A program made the position numbers and the translations under genes. Source: UBA5336 sp038745855 (lineage in GTDB: Bacteria > Pseudomonadota > Alphaproteobacteria > Caulobacterales > Hyphomonadaceae). From it: a stretch of 64,000 nucleotides of DNA. Position 1 is the first letter of the stretch. Every line of letters starts with the position of its first letter. Below the pieces are notes generated by a model. That model saw nothing but the letters and a program-made list of their open reading frames with translations, did not search any database and was not told the origin of the DNA. Positions 1-7,567 of the stretch are shown one piece after another. The DNA lies in contig JBCDLC010000010.1 in assembly GCA_038745855.1 (NCBI GenBank), positions 15,156 to 79,155 of the forward strand, read 5' to 3'.

Positions 1-258
1 ACTCGTGCACTCATGCGGGAGCAGGCCGTTACCGTCTGGCTGAACGCAGATCTCGATACGCTCTGGAAACGGGTCCAGAAACGCGATACGCGCCCGCTAT
101 TGAGGGTCGAGGATCCGCGGCGCTTTCTGGAGCGATTGATGGATGAACGCTCGCCAATCTACGCGCAGGCCGACCTGTCAATCACAAGCGCAGATGGCCC
201 GCACAGGGATACGGTTCAACTCATCATCGACGCCCTGGAGACATGGACGCCGCAATGA
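1..258 (+). CDS. aroK: Shikimate kinase, C-terminal part (5' end outside window)
   Basis: The frame is open from base 1, so the gene starts before the window; 85 codons are visible. The fragment has the family's late features: a hydrophobic strand (VTVWLNAD), a basic lid-like segment ending in RPLL, and the closing motif ERSPIYAQAD. Shikimate kinase phosphorylates shikimate with ATP in the cytoplasm, the fifth step of the chorismate pathway. It overlaps aroB by 16 bases, the usual coupled aroK-aroB arrangement, which supports the call although the P-loop is not visible. Confidence 0.9.
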   Translation, partial: TRALMREQAVTVWLNADLDTLWKRVQKRDTRPLLRVEDPRRFLERLMDERSPIYAQADLSITSADGPHRDTVQLIIDALETWTPQ

Positions 259-1391
259 CCCTGCCAGAAAACACCACCCGAACCGTGCGCGTCGGCCTCG
301 GTGCACGCAGCTATGATATTCGCATCGGCCCGGGCTTGATCAGCGCCCTGGGATTGGCGCTCTCACCGTTGGCCAAACGGCCTTTGGTCTTTATCGTCAC
401 GGATGAGACGGTCTGCGCCCTCCATCTGTCCGCCGTGCAAGACAGCATACGTCAAGCAGGGCTTGAACCAAAGGCCTTAACCGTACCCCCGGGGGAACCT
501 GCGAAAGCGTTTTCGCACCTTGAAGATATTCTAGGCTGGCTTCTCGAGAACGGTGCCGAACGCTCCGATCTTCTTATTGCGCTCGGCGGTGGAGTCGTCG
601 GTGACCTCGCGGGGCTTGCCGCATCCCTTATGAAGCGGGGTATGACGCTTGTGCAGGTGCCGACCACGCTGCTCGCGCAGGTCGACAGTTCCGTGGGTGG
701 CAAGACAGCGATCAACACGCGCCATGGCAAGAACCTGGTTGGGACATTCTACCAGCCGCGCCTGGTGCTCGCCGACACTGATACGCTCGCAACACTGCCT
801 GATCGCGAGCGCGCGGCCGGGTATGCGGAAGTCGTGAAGTACGGTCTAATCGACGATCTCGAGTTCTTTGAATGGTTGGAAGGTGCGGGCGGTGATGTCC
901 TGTCGCTCAAGCCGGAAGCTATTGCGCGCGCGGTTGAAGTGTCATGCGCAGCCAAGGCGCGGATCGTCGCCCAGGATGAGCGGGAGGGCGGGGTTCGGGC
1001 ACTCCTCAATCTTGGCCACACCTTCGGTCACGCCCTCGAAGCAGAGAATAGCTACAGGCCAAACCTGCTGCATGGGGAAGCCATTGCCTGCGGCATGGTT
1101 CTGGCCCTCGAATACTCAACGCGTTTAGGCCTTGCTCCGGGCAACCATTCCCAGCGGGCGGCAGACGTACTCGAGCGGGCAGGCCTTACAACCGCTCTGC
1201 CGCGGCTTGCCGGTGGCCCTTATCCAGCCGATCGCCTGGTGCACCATATGCGTCAGGACAAAAAAGCGAGGGCCGGCCGCGTGCCTTTGATCCTTTCGCG
1301 CGGGATCGGGAAGGCCTTCATCCAGACAGATGCGGACCTCGCCGACGTGGAGGCCTTCCTGACTGGCATCAATGCGAGCACGGTGGGCTAG
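243..1391 (+). CDS. aroB: 3-dehydroquinate synthase
   Basis: Full-length protein of 382 residues that converts DAHP to 3-dehydroquinate using NAD and a divalent metal in the cytoplasm. Visible family motifs are the NAD-binding stretch GGGVVGDLAGLAAS, the substrate segment PTTLLAQVDSSVGGKTAIN, the Lys of EVVKYG and the metal-ligand region LNLGHTFGHALE. It overlaps aroK by 16 bases, suggesting translational coupling, and only 3 bases separate it from the CorC-like gene, so the three probably form one operon. A second ATG four codons in (255) is an alternative start. Confidence 0.97.
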   Translation: MDAAMTLPENTTRTVRVGLGARSYDIRIGPGLISALGLALSPLAKRPLVFIVTDETVCALHLSAVQDSIRQAGLEPKALTVPPGEPAKAFSHLEDILGWLLENGAERSDLLIALGGGVVGDLAGLAASLMKRGMTLVQVPTTLLAQVDSSVGGKTAINTRHGKNLVGTFYQPRLVLADTDTLATLPDRERAAGYAEVVKYGLIDDLEFFEWLEGAGGDVLSLKPEAIARAVEVSCAAKARIVAQDEREGGVRALLNLGHTFGHALEAENSYRPNLLHGEAIACGMVLALEYSTRLGLAPGNHSQRAADVLERAGLTTALPRLAGGPYPADRLVHHMRQDKKARAGRVPLILSRGIGKAFIQTDADLADVEAFLTGINASTVG

Positions 1392-1394
1392 ACC

Positions 1395-2690
1395 ATGATT
1401 ATCGGAACGATTGTCGCCGTTGTTTTCCTGTTGGCTTTGTCGGGCTTCTTCTCGGGCTCGGAAACATCGCTGACGGCCGCATCGAGGGCGCGGATGCACG
1501 CCTTGGAAAAGGATGGCGATCCGCGCGCCGCGCGCGTCAACCATCTGATCCTCGACAAGGAAGGCCTGATCGGTGCCATCCTGCTTGGCAACAATCTGGT
1601 GAATATTCTTGCGTCAGCCCTGACCACATCCCTGTTCATCAGCCTGTTTGGCCCCGGCGGAATGGCTACGGCCATCGCTACGGCGGTGATGACGATTCTC
1701 GTTCTAGTGTTCGCCGAAGTCCTGCCGAAGACCTATGCGATCACCCGACCGGACCAGATGGCGATGAGCGTTGCCCGTCCGATTGGTTGGTTGGTCCGCG
1801 GCGTCGGCTGGATCGTGAAGGGCATACAAGCGATCGTAAACACCACCCTCGCGATCCTTGGCGTCAAGGACCCGGGCGACGCGCCGACGTCGGATGAAGA
1901 AATCCGCGGTGTCCTCGATCTGCATCACGCCGAGGGTGGAATAGACCCCAAGGATCGGAATCGGCTCGTGGGCGCGCTCGATCTCAAGGAGATGTCGATC
2001 GAGGAGGTGATGATCCACCGGAAAAATATCACCATGCTGGATGCGGACCTGCCTACGCGGGATCTCGTGATGAAAGCCCTGTCGAGCCCCCATACACGCC
2101 TGCCATTCTATCGAGGCGACCAGGAAGAGATCATCGGCGTTCTCCATGCCAAGGACCTTCTACGCGCGATTGCTCCCCTTCGCGGCGAACTCGAAACCGT
2201 TGATATCGAGGATATTCTGCGTCCGCCGTGGTTCATTCCAGAAACGACCTCGGTGCAGGATCAGCTCGATAAGTTTCTGAAAAAGCGAAACCACTTTGCT
2301 CTGGTGGTGGATGAGTACGGCGCGCTCCAGGGACTGGTGACGTTGGAAGATATCCTCGAGGAGATCGTCGGCGACATCCGAGACGAGCACGATGTGGTCG
2401 TCCAGGGGGTCAGGCCCCAGCCCGATAAATCCGTCAATGTGGACGGCTGGGTCACGATCCGCGATCTCAACCGAGCCACGGGATGGACCCTGCCGGACGA
2501 GGAGGCGGTGACGGTGGCGGGGCTTGTGATCCACGAAGCCCAGACCATCCCTGAGCCCGGGCAGAGCTTTGTGTTCCATGGCCACCGCTTCGACGTGCTC
2601 CGCCGGATGCGAAACCAGATTACTGGCCTCAAGGTTCGCCCCGTGGAGGCGGATGAGGAAACTGGCGAAGAAGCGTTTGCCGCACAGTGA
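1395..2690 (+). CDS. CorC/HlyC-family membrane protein (DUF21, paired CBS, CorC domain)
   Basis: A 431-residue protein with the order DUF21 transmembrane domain (about residues 1-180, starting with a hydrophobic helix and SGFFSGSETSLTAASRARM), two CBS modules (about 200-330) and a C-terminal CorC_HlyC domain (about 345-425, with the VDGWVTIRDLN segment). Family members are inner-membrane proteins linked to magnesium or cobalt transport or tolerance; older haemolysin annotations are misleading. The start lies 3 bases after aroB and the gene is probably co-transcribed with it. This aroK-aroB-CorC order is common in Alphaproteobacteria. The substrate cannot be read from sequence. Confidence 0.92.
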   Translation: MIIGTIVAVVFLLALSGFFSGSETSLTAASRARMHALEKDGDPRAARVNHLILDKEGLIGAILLGNNLVNILASALTTSLFISLFGPGGMATAIATAVMTILVLVFAEVLPKTYAITRPDQMAMSVARPIGWLVRGVGWIVKGIQAIVNTTLAILGVKDPGDAPTSDEEIRGVLDLHHAEGGIDPKDRNRLVGALDLKEMSIEEVMIHRKNITMLDADLPTRDLVMKALSSPHTRLPFYRGDQEEIIGVLHAKDLLRAIAPLRGELETVDIEDILRPPWFIPETTSVQDQLDKFLKKRNHFALVVDEYGALQGLVTLEDILEEIVGDIRDEHDVVVQGVRPQPDKSVNVDGWVTIRDLNRATGWTLPDEEAVTVAGLVIHEAQTIPEPGQSFVFHGHRFDVLRRMRNQITGLKVRPVEADEETGEEAFAAQ

Positions 2691-2699
2691 TCGGTCGGT

Positions 2700-3242
2700 T
2701 TGGATGGCTTTATGGCACAAGGTGACGCCAACGACTCTTTCGTGACGATTGGCGCCATCACAGGCGCCCATGGCGTTCGCGGTGACGTGCGGGTCATCAG
2801 CTTCACCCAGCATCCTGACGACTTGTTCGCCTACGGGCCACTACACGACCGGGAAGGCGTCACCGTGCTTGAGGTGAAGTCCTATCGCCCGGCGAAGGCG
2901 CATTTTGTCGTAACGCCGACGGTCACGCGATCCCGGGAGGCTTGGGAGGCAATGAAAGGCACTCAGCTTTGCGTGCGCCGGTCTGCCCTTCCGCCGGCAG
3001 ACGAGGATGAATTCTACCATGATGACCTCGTGGGGCTCATCGCTGTCGACACCGCCGGCAGCCGCCTTGGGCGTGTGAAAGCCGTGCAGAATTTCGGGGC
3101 CGGCGACCTACTCGAAATTGCACCGGAGCGCGGCAAGCCTGTGCTGGTGCCCTTCAGCGAAACCGATGTGCCTGTCCTCGATCTGGACAAACGGGTTCTT
3201 GTTATCGCGGCTTGGGACGAGTGGGCAGATACAGGCCCTTAA
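2700..3242 (+). CDS. rimM: Ribosome maturation factor RimM
   Basis: A 180-residue protein with the RimM N-terminal signature (VTIGAITGAHGVRGDVRV) and a C-terminal PRC-barrel region (FYHDDLVGLIAVD, then a VPFSETDVPVLD ending). It binds ribosomal protein S19 and assists 16S rRNA 3' processing and 30S assembly. ATG at 2712 (MAQGDAN) is an alternative start. The gene follows the CorC-like gene by 9 bases. It usually sits between rpsP and trmD; here neither neighbour is present, so it has been separated from that operon. A terminator-like hairpin follows directly. Confidence 0.93.
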   Translation: MDGFMAQGDANDSFVTIGAITGAHGVRGDVRVISFTQHPDDLFAYGPLHDREGVTVLEVKSYRPAKAHFVVTPTVTRSREAWEAMKGTQLCVRRSALPPADEDEFYHDDLVGLIAVDTAGSRLGRVKAVQNFGAGDLLEIAPERGKPVLVPFSETDVPVLDLDKRVLVIAAWDEWADTGP

Positions 3243-3249
3243 TTGAAAT

Positions 3250-3279
3250 GGTCACGGCCATTCATCTCAGGCCGCGACC
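3250..3279. terminator. Hairpin between convergent rimM and repeat-protein gene
   Basis: Arms GGTCACGGCC and GGCCGCGACC pair at 9 of 10 positions around a 10-base loop. It lies 8 bases after the rimM stop and about 24 bases beyond the stop of the opposite-strand gene, so it may serve both. There is no clear T-run on either side. Confidence 0.55.
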
Positions 3280-3303
3280 AATCTTTGAACTCAGCGCAGG
3301 GCG

Positions 3304-4719
3304 TCAGAAACCGCTGCTGGCACCGCAGTCGCAACCGGTTCCGATATTGATGACCAGCGGGGCATTGCGGGTCGTTTCATACCGTACGGTGTTCGTGATC
3401 GTCTCCGTCTGCGGACGGATACGGCGGATTTCCACCGGCTGGATGACGGTACGGATCACTGGCTGGTAGATGTTCCGTTGCGTGACCGCTGGCACCATCA
3501 CTTCGGTGACTTCGTCTACGCGGTTCTCGGTAATCTGCGGGATGAAATTCACCAACGTCTCCGGAACAGCAACTTCTTCGAGGATCGAGTCGAGCCGCAC
3601 TTCCTCGAGCTGCACGGGATTGGTAATCGTTTCCGATTGCGCACGCAGGATCCGCCGCTCGATGGGTTGGATGTTGGTCACGCCAACGGGTTGAATAATC
3701 GTCCGGGTGATCTGATCGATGTAGACGTCTTCGACTTCGTATACGACGCGCTCTGTCACCTGTTCGATGATATTTTCGACCACTTGCGGCGCCGCTTCCT
3801 CATCGATCCGGACGGGTAGTCTCTCGGTTTCGAGGCGTGCCTCACGGGTGATTTCTTCGGTTTGCCCCTGAAGGATCTGGCGTTCGATCGGCTGGATAAT
3901 CGTCCGTTCGATCGGCTGGAAAACATCCCGTTTAGACACGTAGGGGATGACCGTCTCGGTCACTTCTTCAACGCGGTTCTCAGTCACCTGCGGGGTGATC
4001 GTCTCCTGGACTGCCGGGACGCTGTCCTCTTCGATGATCACAGGGAGCCGGTTTTCCTCGAAACGGGTCTCCGCGGTCACGGTCTCCGTCCGTGGCCGGA
4101 TGATGCGCCGTTTGACCGGGATAATCGTCGTGCGCTCAATTGGCTGGATGATGTCGCGCTGTGTCACGACATCAACGAAGGTTTCAGTCACCTCTTCTTC
4201 GTTTTGAACTGTTTCCTGCTCGATGACGTTCTCAGCGGTCGCCGGAACAGCAATGGCCTCCACAATGGTTTCGAGCCGTTGCTCCTCTCGCGTGACAGCT
4301 TCTGTTTCCGTCTCCTCGCGCGCTTCCAGCACTTGCCGTTCGATGGGTTGGATAATGGTGCGTTCGATGGGCTGAATAATCGTCCGTGTCGTGATCGCAT
4401 CGAAGAAGGTTTCCGTGACCTCGTCGCGGGACTCCTCGGTCACCTGCTCTTGGACGGGCTCGCAGCACACTTGTGTTTCTTCCGCTTCATCCGGGCCGCC
4501 GAGATACTCGAACTCAGCGCGAGAGCGGTCGACAGCGATGCCGGCGTCCCGGGTCTGCCCGATCAGTCGGTCGATCTCTTCTTCTGACAGTACGCGCTCT
4601 GTGCTTGTTCCGTCAGGCCGGACATAGGCGTCATTCGAAACCTCCTGCGCGACAGCGAAACCGCCAAGAATGGCCGCAGATACTGTGGTGGCAAGCAGGT
4701 ATTTGGAAACGTTCTTCAT
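3304..4719 (-). CDS. Secreted repeat protein with five ~76-residue QPIER repeats, unknown function
   Basis: A 471-residue protein with an N-terminal signal peptide (MKNVSKYLLA, then a hydrophobic stretch ending AVA-Q), so it is probably exported. Residues 26-98 are acidic and include a CC pair. Residues 99-174, 175-250, 251-326, 327-401 and 402-471 are five tandem copies of one unit: EVTET, then R-x-I-I-Q-P-I-E-R twice in tandem, then a charged segment ending near VP. The protein ends CDCGASSGF. The chosen ATG has GGAGG 7 bases upstream; an in-frame ATG at 4758 also has a good Shine-Dalgarno (AAGGAGG) and would add 13 residues. The alternating V/I-P and charged pattern resembles eukaryotic alveolins, but this is resemblance only. 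No enzymatic motif is visible. Confidence 0.85.
   Translation of the reverse strand: MKNVSKYLLATTVSAAILGGFAVAQEVSNDAYVRPDGTSTERVLSEEEIDRLIGQTRDAGIAVDRSRAEFEYLGGPDEAEETQVCCEPVQEQVTEESRDEVTETFFDAITTRTIIQPIERTIIQPIERQVLEAREETETEAVTREEQRLETIVEAIAVPATAENVIEQETVQNEEEVTETFVDVVTQRDIIQPIERTTIIPVKRRIIRPRTETVTAETRFEENRLPVIIEEDSVPAVQETITPQVTENRVEEVTETVIPYVSKRDVFQPIERTIIQPIERQILQGQTEEITREARLETERLPVRIDEEAAPQVVENIIEQVTERVVYEVEDVYIDQITRTIIQPVGVTNIQPIERRILRAQSETITNPVQLEEVRLDSILEEVAVPETLVNFIPQITENRVDEVTEVMVPAVTQRNIYQPVIRTVIQPVEIRRIRPQTETITNTVRYETTRNAPLVINIGTGCDCGASSGF
3307..4425 (-). repeat. Five tandem ~228-bp coding repeats
   Basis: Inside the secreted protein, units of 76, 76, 76, 75 and 70 codons follow each other without linkers. 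The most constant part is the doubled QPIER segment, which reads TIIQPIERTIIQPIER in unit 1 and VFQPIERTIIQPIER in unit 3. Unit 4 is one codon shorter and has QPVGVTNIQPIER. Units differ at many positions, so the expansion is old. Confidence 0.85.
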
Positions 4720-4964
4720 CGTCACCCCTCCGATCCGCCAAGCAGATCTTCCCTTCATTGCGACGCCCTCCTTTTGGACGCCTTGTTCAATTCAAGCTTG
4801 GCCGCATACCGACCAATCCATGGTTAACTCATTCCGACTACGTAACATTTTTCGGACGGGAAAGCCGTTTCCCTCGCCAGGCGACTTCCTTGCACGGAAT
4901 GTTTCAAAGCGGCAGCGATCGATATCCGTCAGATGGCGCTATTCGCCATGGCCATGAATCAAAT

Positions 4965-4992
4965 GAGGGCCCACACCGAAGCGCGAGCCCTC
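4965..4992 (-). terminator. Rho-independent-type terminator of ccr
   Basis: On the minus strand, 28 bases past the ccr stop, GAGGGC pairs with GCCCTC. Inside that stem a second stem of alternating G-C and G-T pairs closes a TTCG tetraloop. ATTTGATT follows the stem. The remaining sequence up to 4719 is the leader of the repeat-protein gene; I see no other gene there. Confidence 0.7.
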
Positions 4993-5019
4993 ACATCCCT
5001 TCCCAAAGACCAAGGTCGT

Positions 5020-6294
5020 TTAGCTTATGGTCGGGCCGACTTCAAGCACGTCTTCCACGGTTCGCAGTCCAGGCTTCGGGCTTTGCACAAGAACGGCCAT
5101 GTTTCCGGGCAGATGCTTGTTGTCCATCATCTTTTCGTGCGCGAGCGGTATATCGGACCATGGCATCACTTCCGACATGCAGGGATCGATCCTGCGGTCG
5201 ATGACAAGCTGGTTTGCAGCCGAGGCCTGCTTGAGGTGTGCAAAGTGCGAGCCTTGGACCCGCTTCTGGCGCATCCAGAGGAAACGGGCATCCATGGTTA
5301 AGTTGAATCCCGTCGTCCCAGCGCATATGACCACCATGCCGCCGCGTTTCACCACGAACACTGACACCGGCATTGTGCTTTCGCCCGGGTGTTCAAAGAC
5401 GATGTCGACGTCTCTCTTGCCGGTGATTTCCCAGATCGCCTTCCCAAACTTTCGGCACTCTTTCATGTAGTCGCCAAATTCCGGACCATTCACCTTCGGC
5501 AATTGACCCCAGCAGTTGAAGTCCTTCCGGTTCAAAACGCCCTTGGCGCCCATCGAATATACGAAATCGAACTTGTCCTCGGACGATACCACACCGATGG
5601 CGTGGGCCCCGGTGACAGCGCAGAGCTGGATCGCGAAACTCCCAAGTCCACCCGATGCGCCCCACACGAGCACGTGCTGGCCGGGCTTGACGATGTGCGG
5701 CCGGTGGCCAAACAGCATGCGGTAGGTCGTTGCGAGCGTCAGCGTGTAGCAGGCCGACTCTTCCCAGGTCAGGTGTTTCGGGCGGGGCATACACTGGCGC
5801 GCCTGCACCCGGCAGAACTGCGCAAAGCTGCCATCCGGCGTTTCATAGCCCCAGATCCGTTGGGATGTGGAGAACATGGGATCGCCGCCATTGCACTCCT
5901 CGTCGTCGCCATCGTCCTGGTTGCAGTGAATGACAACTTCGTCGCCGGGTTTGACACGCGTGACCTTTCGGCCAACGGCCCAGACAATGCCCGACGCATC
6001 AGATCCGGCGATGTGATAGTCCTCGCCGTGTCCGTCGAAGGGTGAAATTGGCTCGCCGAGGGCTGCCCAGACGCCGTTATAATTCACGCCTGCTGCCATG
6101 ACGAGCACGAGCACTTCGTCGCTATCGATTTCGGGAACGGGCACTTGTTCGACCTGCATCGCTGTTGCGGGACGACCGTGGCGCTCGCGCCGGATGGCCC
6201 AGGCGTGCATCATTTTCGGCACGTGGAATTCCGGCGGTATCTCGCCAATATCGTAGATGTCCTTCTGGATCCGCCCAACGCTGGTGTCTGCCAT
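5020..6294 (-). CDS. ccr: Crotonyl-CoA carboxylase/reductase
   Basis: A 424-residue zinc-less medium-chain dehydrogenase/reductase that reductively carboxylates crotonyl-CoA to ethylmalonyl-CoA with NADPH and CO2, the key step of the ethylmalonyl-CoA pathway. Visible are the N-terminal MKMMHAW-like segment (VPKMMHAWAIRRERHG), the Ccr-specific insert CNQDDGDDEECNGGDPM, the nucleotide-binding motif WGASGGLGSFAIQL and the acyl-CoA region around EHPGESTMPVSVF. The start at 6294 (MADTSVGR) has GGAGGG 6 bases upstream; the open frame extends further upstream but that part is not family-like. It is divergent from an aminotransferase gene across about 260 bases, and ecm lies close by. Confidence 0.97.
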   Translation of the reverse strand: MADTSVGRIQKDIYDIGEIPPEFHVPKMMHAWAIRRERHGRPATAMQVEQVPVPEIDSDEVLVLVMAAGVNYNGVWAALGEPISPFDGHGEDYHIAGSDASGIVWAVGRKVTRVKPGDEVVIHCNQDDGDDEECNGGDPMFSTSQRIWGYETPDGSFAQFCRVQARQCMPRPKHLTWEESACYTLTLATTYRMLFGHRPHIVKPGQHVLVWGASGGLGSFAIQLCAVTGAHAIGVVSSEDKFDFVYSMGAKGVLNRKDFNCWGQLPKVNGPEFGDYMKECRKFGKAIWEITGKRDVDIVFEHPGESTMPVSVFVVKRGGMVVICAGTTGFNLTMDARFLWMRQKRVQGSHFAHLKQASAANQLVIDRRIDPCMSEVMPWSDIPLAHEKMMDNKHLPGNMAVLVQSPKPGLRTVEDVLEVGPTIS

Positions 6295-6552
6295 GAAACC
6301 CTCCAAACTGGTCGCGTTCACGGGTGTCCGTGTCGCGTTTGCGCCTTGCAGCATTGGCCGCCGACGAAGCACAGAGCGTGCCATTCCTGCCATAATTGTG
6401 CACTGCAATACGTGCGTCAACGCCCAACGAACCGCTCGAACATGATCGAAAGCACTGCTAAGACGAGTAAAGGCTAGGCTATTCGGTCGCCTATTGCGAG
6501 GATTTTCAAGGCCCAAGCGGCCAGCAAAGTTACGGAAAGCTACGGAGAGACA

Positions 6553-7437
6553 ATGCAGGTCGATGTGGTTGCCTATCTCAACGGAGCATTTGTTCGCACA
6601 GACGAACTGGCGGTGTCCGCATTCGACCGGGGGTTTCTGTTCGGCCACGCCGCCTATGAAGTTACGGCGGTCTATGGTGGGGGGCTAGTTGATTGGTCAG
6701 GACACGGGGCCCGCCTGGTTCGCACGCTTGCTGGCCTCGAAATCCCGCTCCCCTCAGACATCGCAGCACTCGAGACGCTGCATCTGGAATTGGCTGAGAG
6801 AAACGGCATGGATGAGGGGCTTATCTATTTGCAGGTTACGGCCGGTGATTACGGTGGCCGAGATTTCGCCGGGCCTGAGGACTTTTCGCCAAACATCGTT
6901 CTTTTTACCGTGCCGAAATCACTGATTGGCGAAGAAGCCAGGGACGGCATCGCTGCCGTCTCCGTTGACGATACGCGATGGAAACGGCGCGATTTCAAGA
7001 CAACGCAGCTCCTGTCACAGGCTCTCGCCTACCGGGAGGCCAGGCGGCGGGGTGCACAGACAGCTCTGATGGTCGAAGACGGTTTCGTCACCGAAGCGGC
7101 GTCAGCAAACGTCTGGATCGTAGACAAAGACGGCCAACTCATCACACGGCAGCTGTCTCCAGCGATCCTCGCCGGGATTACGCGGAATACGGCCATATCA
7201 GCCTTGAACGAAATCGGGACAAGCGTCGAAGAGAGGCCCTTTGCGCTAGACGATGTTAGAGCGGCCCGGGAAAGTTTCACGACGTCAGCTGGCGCGCTTA
7301 TCGCTCCGCTAGTGGCCCTCGACGGTGTTCCAATCGGCTCGGGAAAGCCAGGCCCAGTGACCCGGCAGATCCAGCGGCACTACTACACGCAGATGGGCGC
7401 CGATGTCGAAACCGTTGCGCCATGGGCGCTCGAGTGA
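6553..7437 (+). CDS. PLP-dependent class IV aminotransferase (D-amino-acid aminotransferase-like)
   Basis: A 294-residue fold-type IV aminotransferase. It shows the N-terminal strand VAYLNGAFVRTDELAVSAFDRGF, a catalytic-lysine segment (RRDFKTTQLL) and the PLP-phosphate region EDGFVTEAASANVWIV. Length and motifs fit D-alanine aminotransferase (dat) better than branched-chain aminotransferase IlvE, but substrate specificity is not certain. It would interconvert D-alanine/D-glutamate and 2-oxo acids in the cytoplasm. The stop lies 130 bases before the chosen start of ecm, in the same direction. A link to the ethylmalonyl-CoA pathway is not evident beyond position. Confidence 0.88.
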   Translation: MQVDVVAYLNGAFVRTDELAVSAFDRGFLFGHAAYEVTAVYGGGLVDWSGHGARLVRTLAGLEIPLPSDIAALETLHLELAERNGMDEGLIYLQVTAGDYGGRDFAGPEDFSPNIVLFTVPKSLIGEEARDGIAAVSVDDTRWKRRDFKTTQLLSQALAYREARRRGAQTALMVEDGFVTEAASANVWIVDKDGQLITRQLSPAILAGITRNTAISALNEIGTSVEERPFALDDVRAARESFTTSAGALIAPLVALDGVPIGSGKPGPVTRQIQRHYYTQMGADVETVAPWALE

Positions 7438-7567
7438 AAACAGATCTGCCTCCATTGAGGTCATACCCGGCGATCCAGGCGTGGGCGGTCTCCGATTTGC
7501 AGACCTTGCCGGCGCCCAAGCACAGCGCCATGTTGCGACGCAAAATATGAGACTGCGGAGGATCCCC

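Noticed and set aside
3307..4425. CRISPR array
   Set aside because: The repeats are about 228 bases, coding, without spacers, and no cas genes are present.
3862..4587. 241-codon plus-strand open frame in the repeat protein
   Set aside because: Antisense shadow of the repeats; composition follows from the complementary repeats.
4820..4827. TTAACCAT, a CtrA-type half-site upstream of the repeat-protein gene
   Set aside because: Only a half-site, no second TTAA at proper spacing, so not listed as regulatory.
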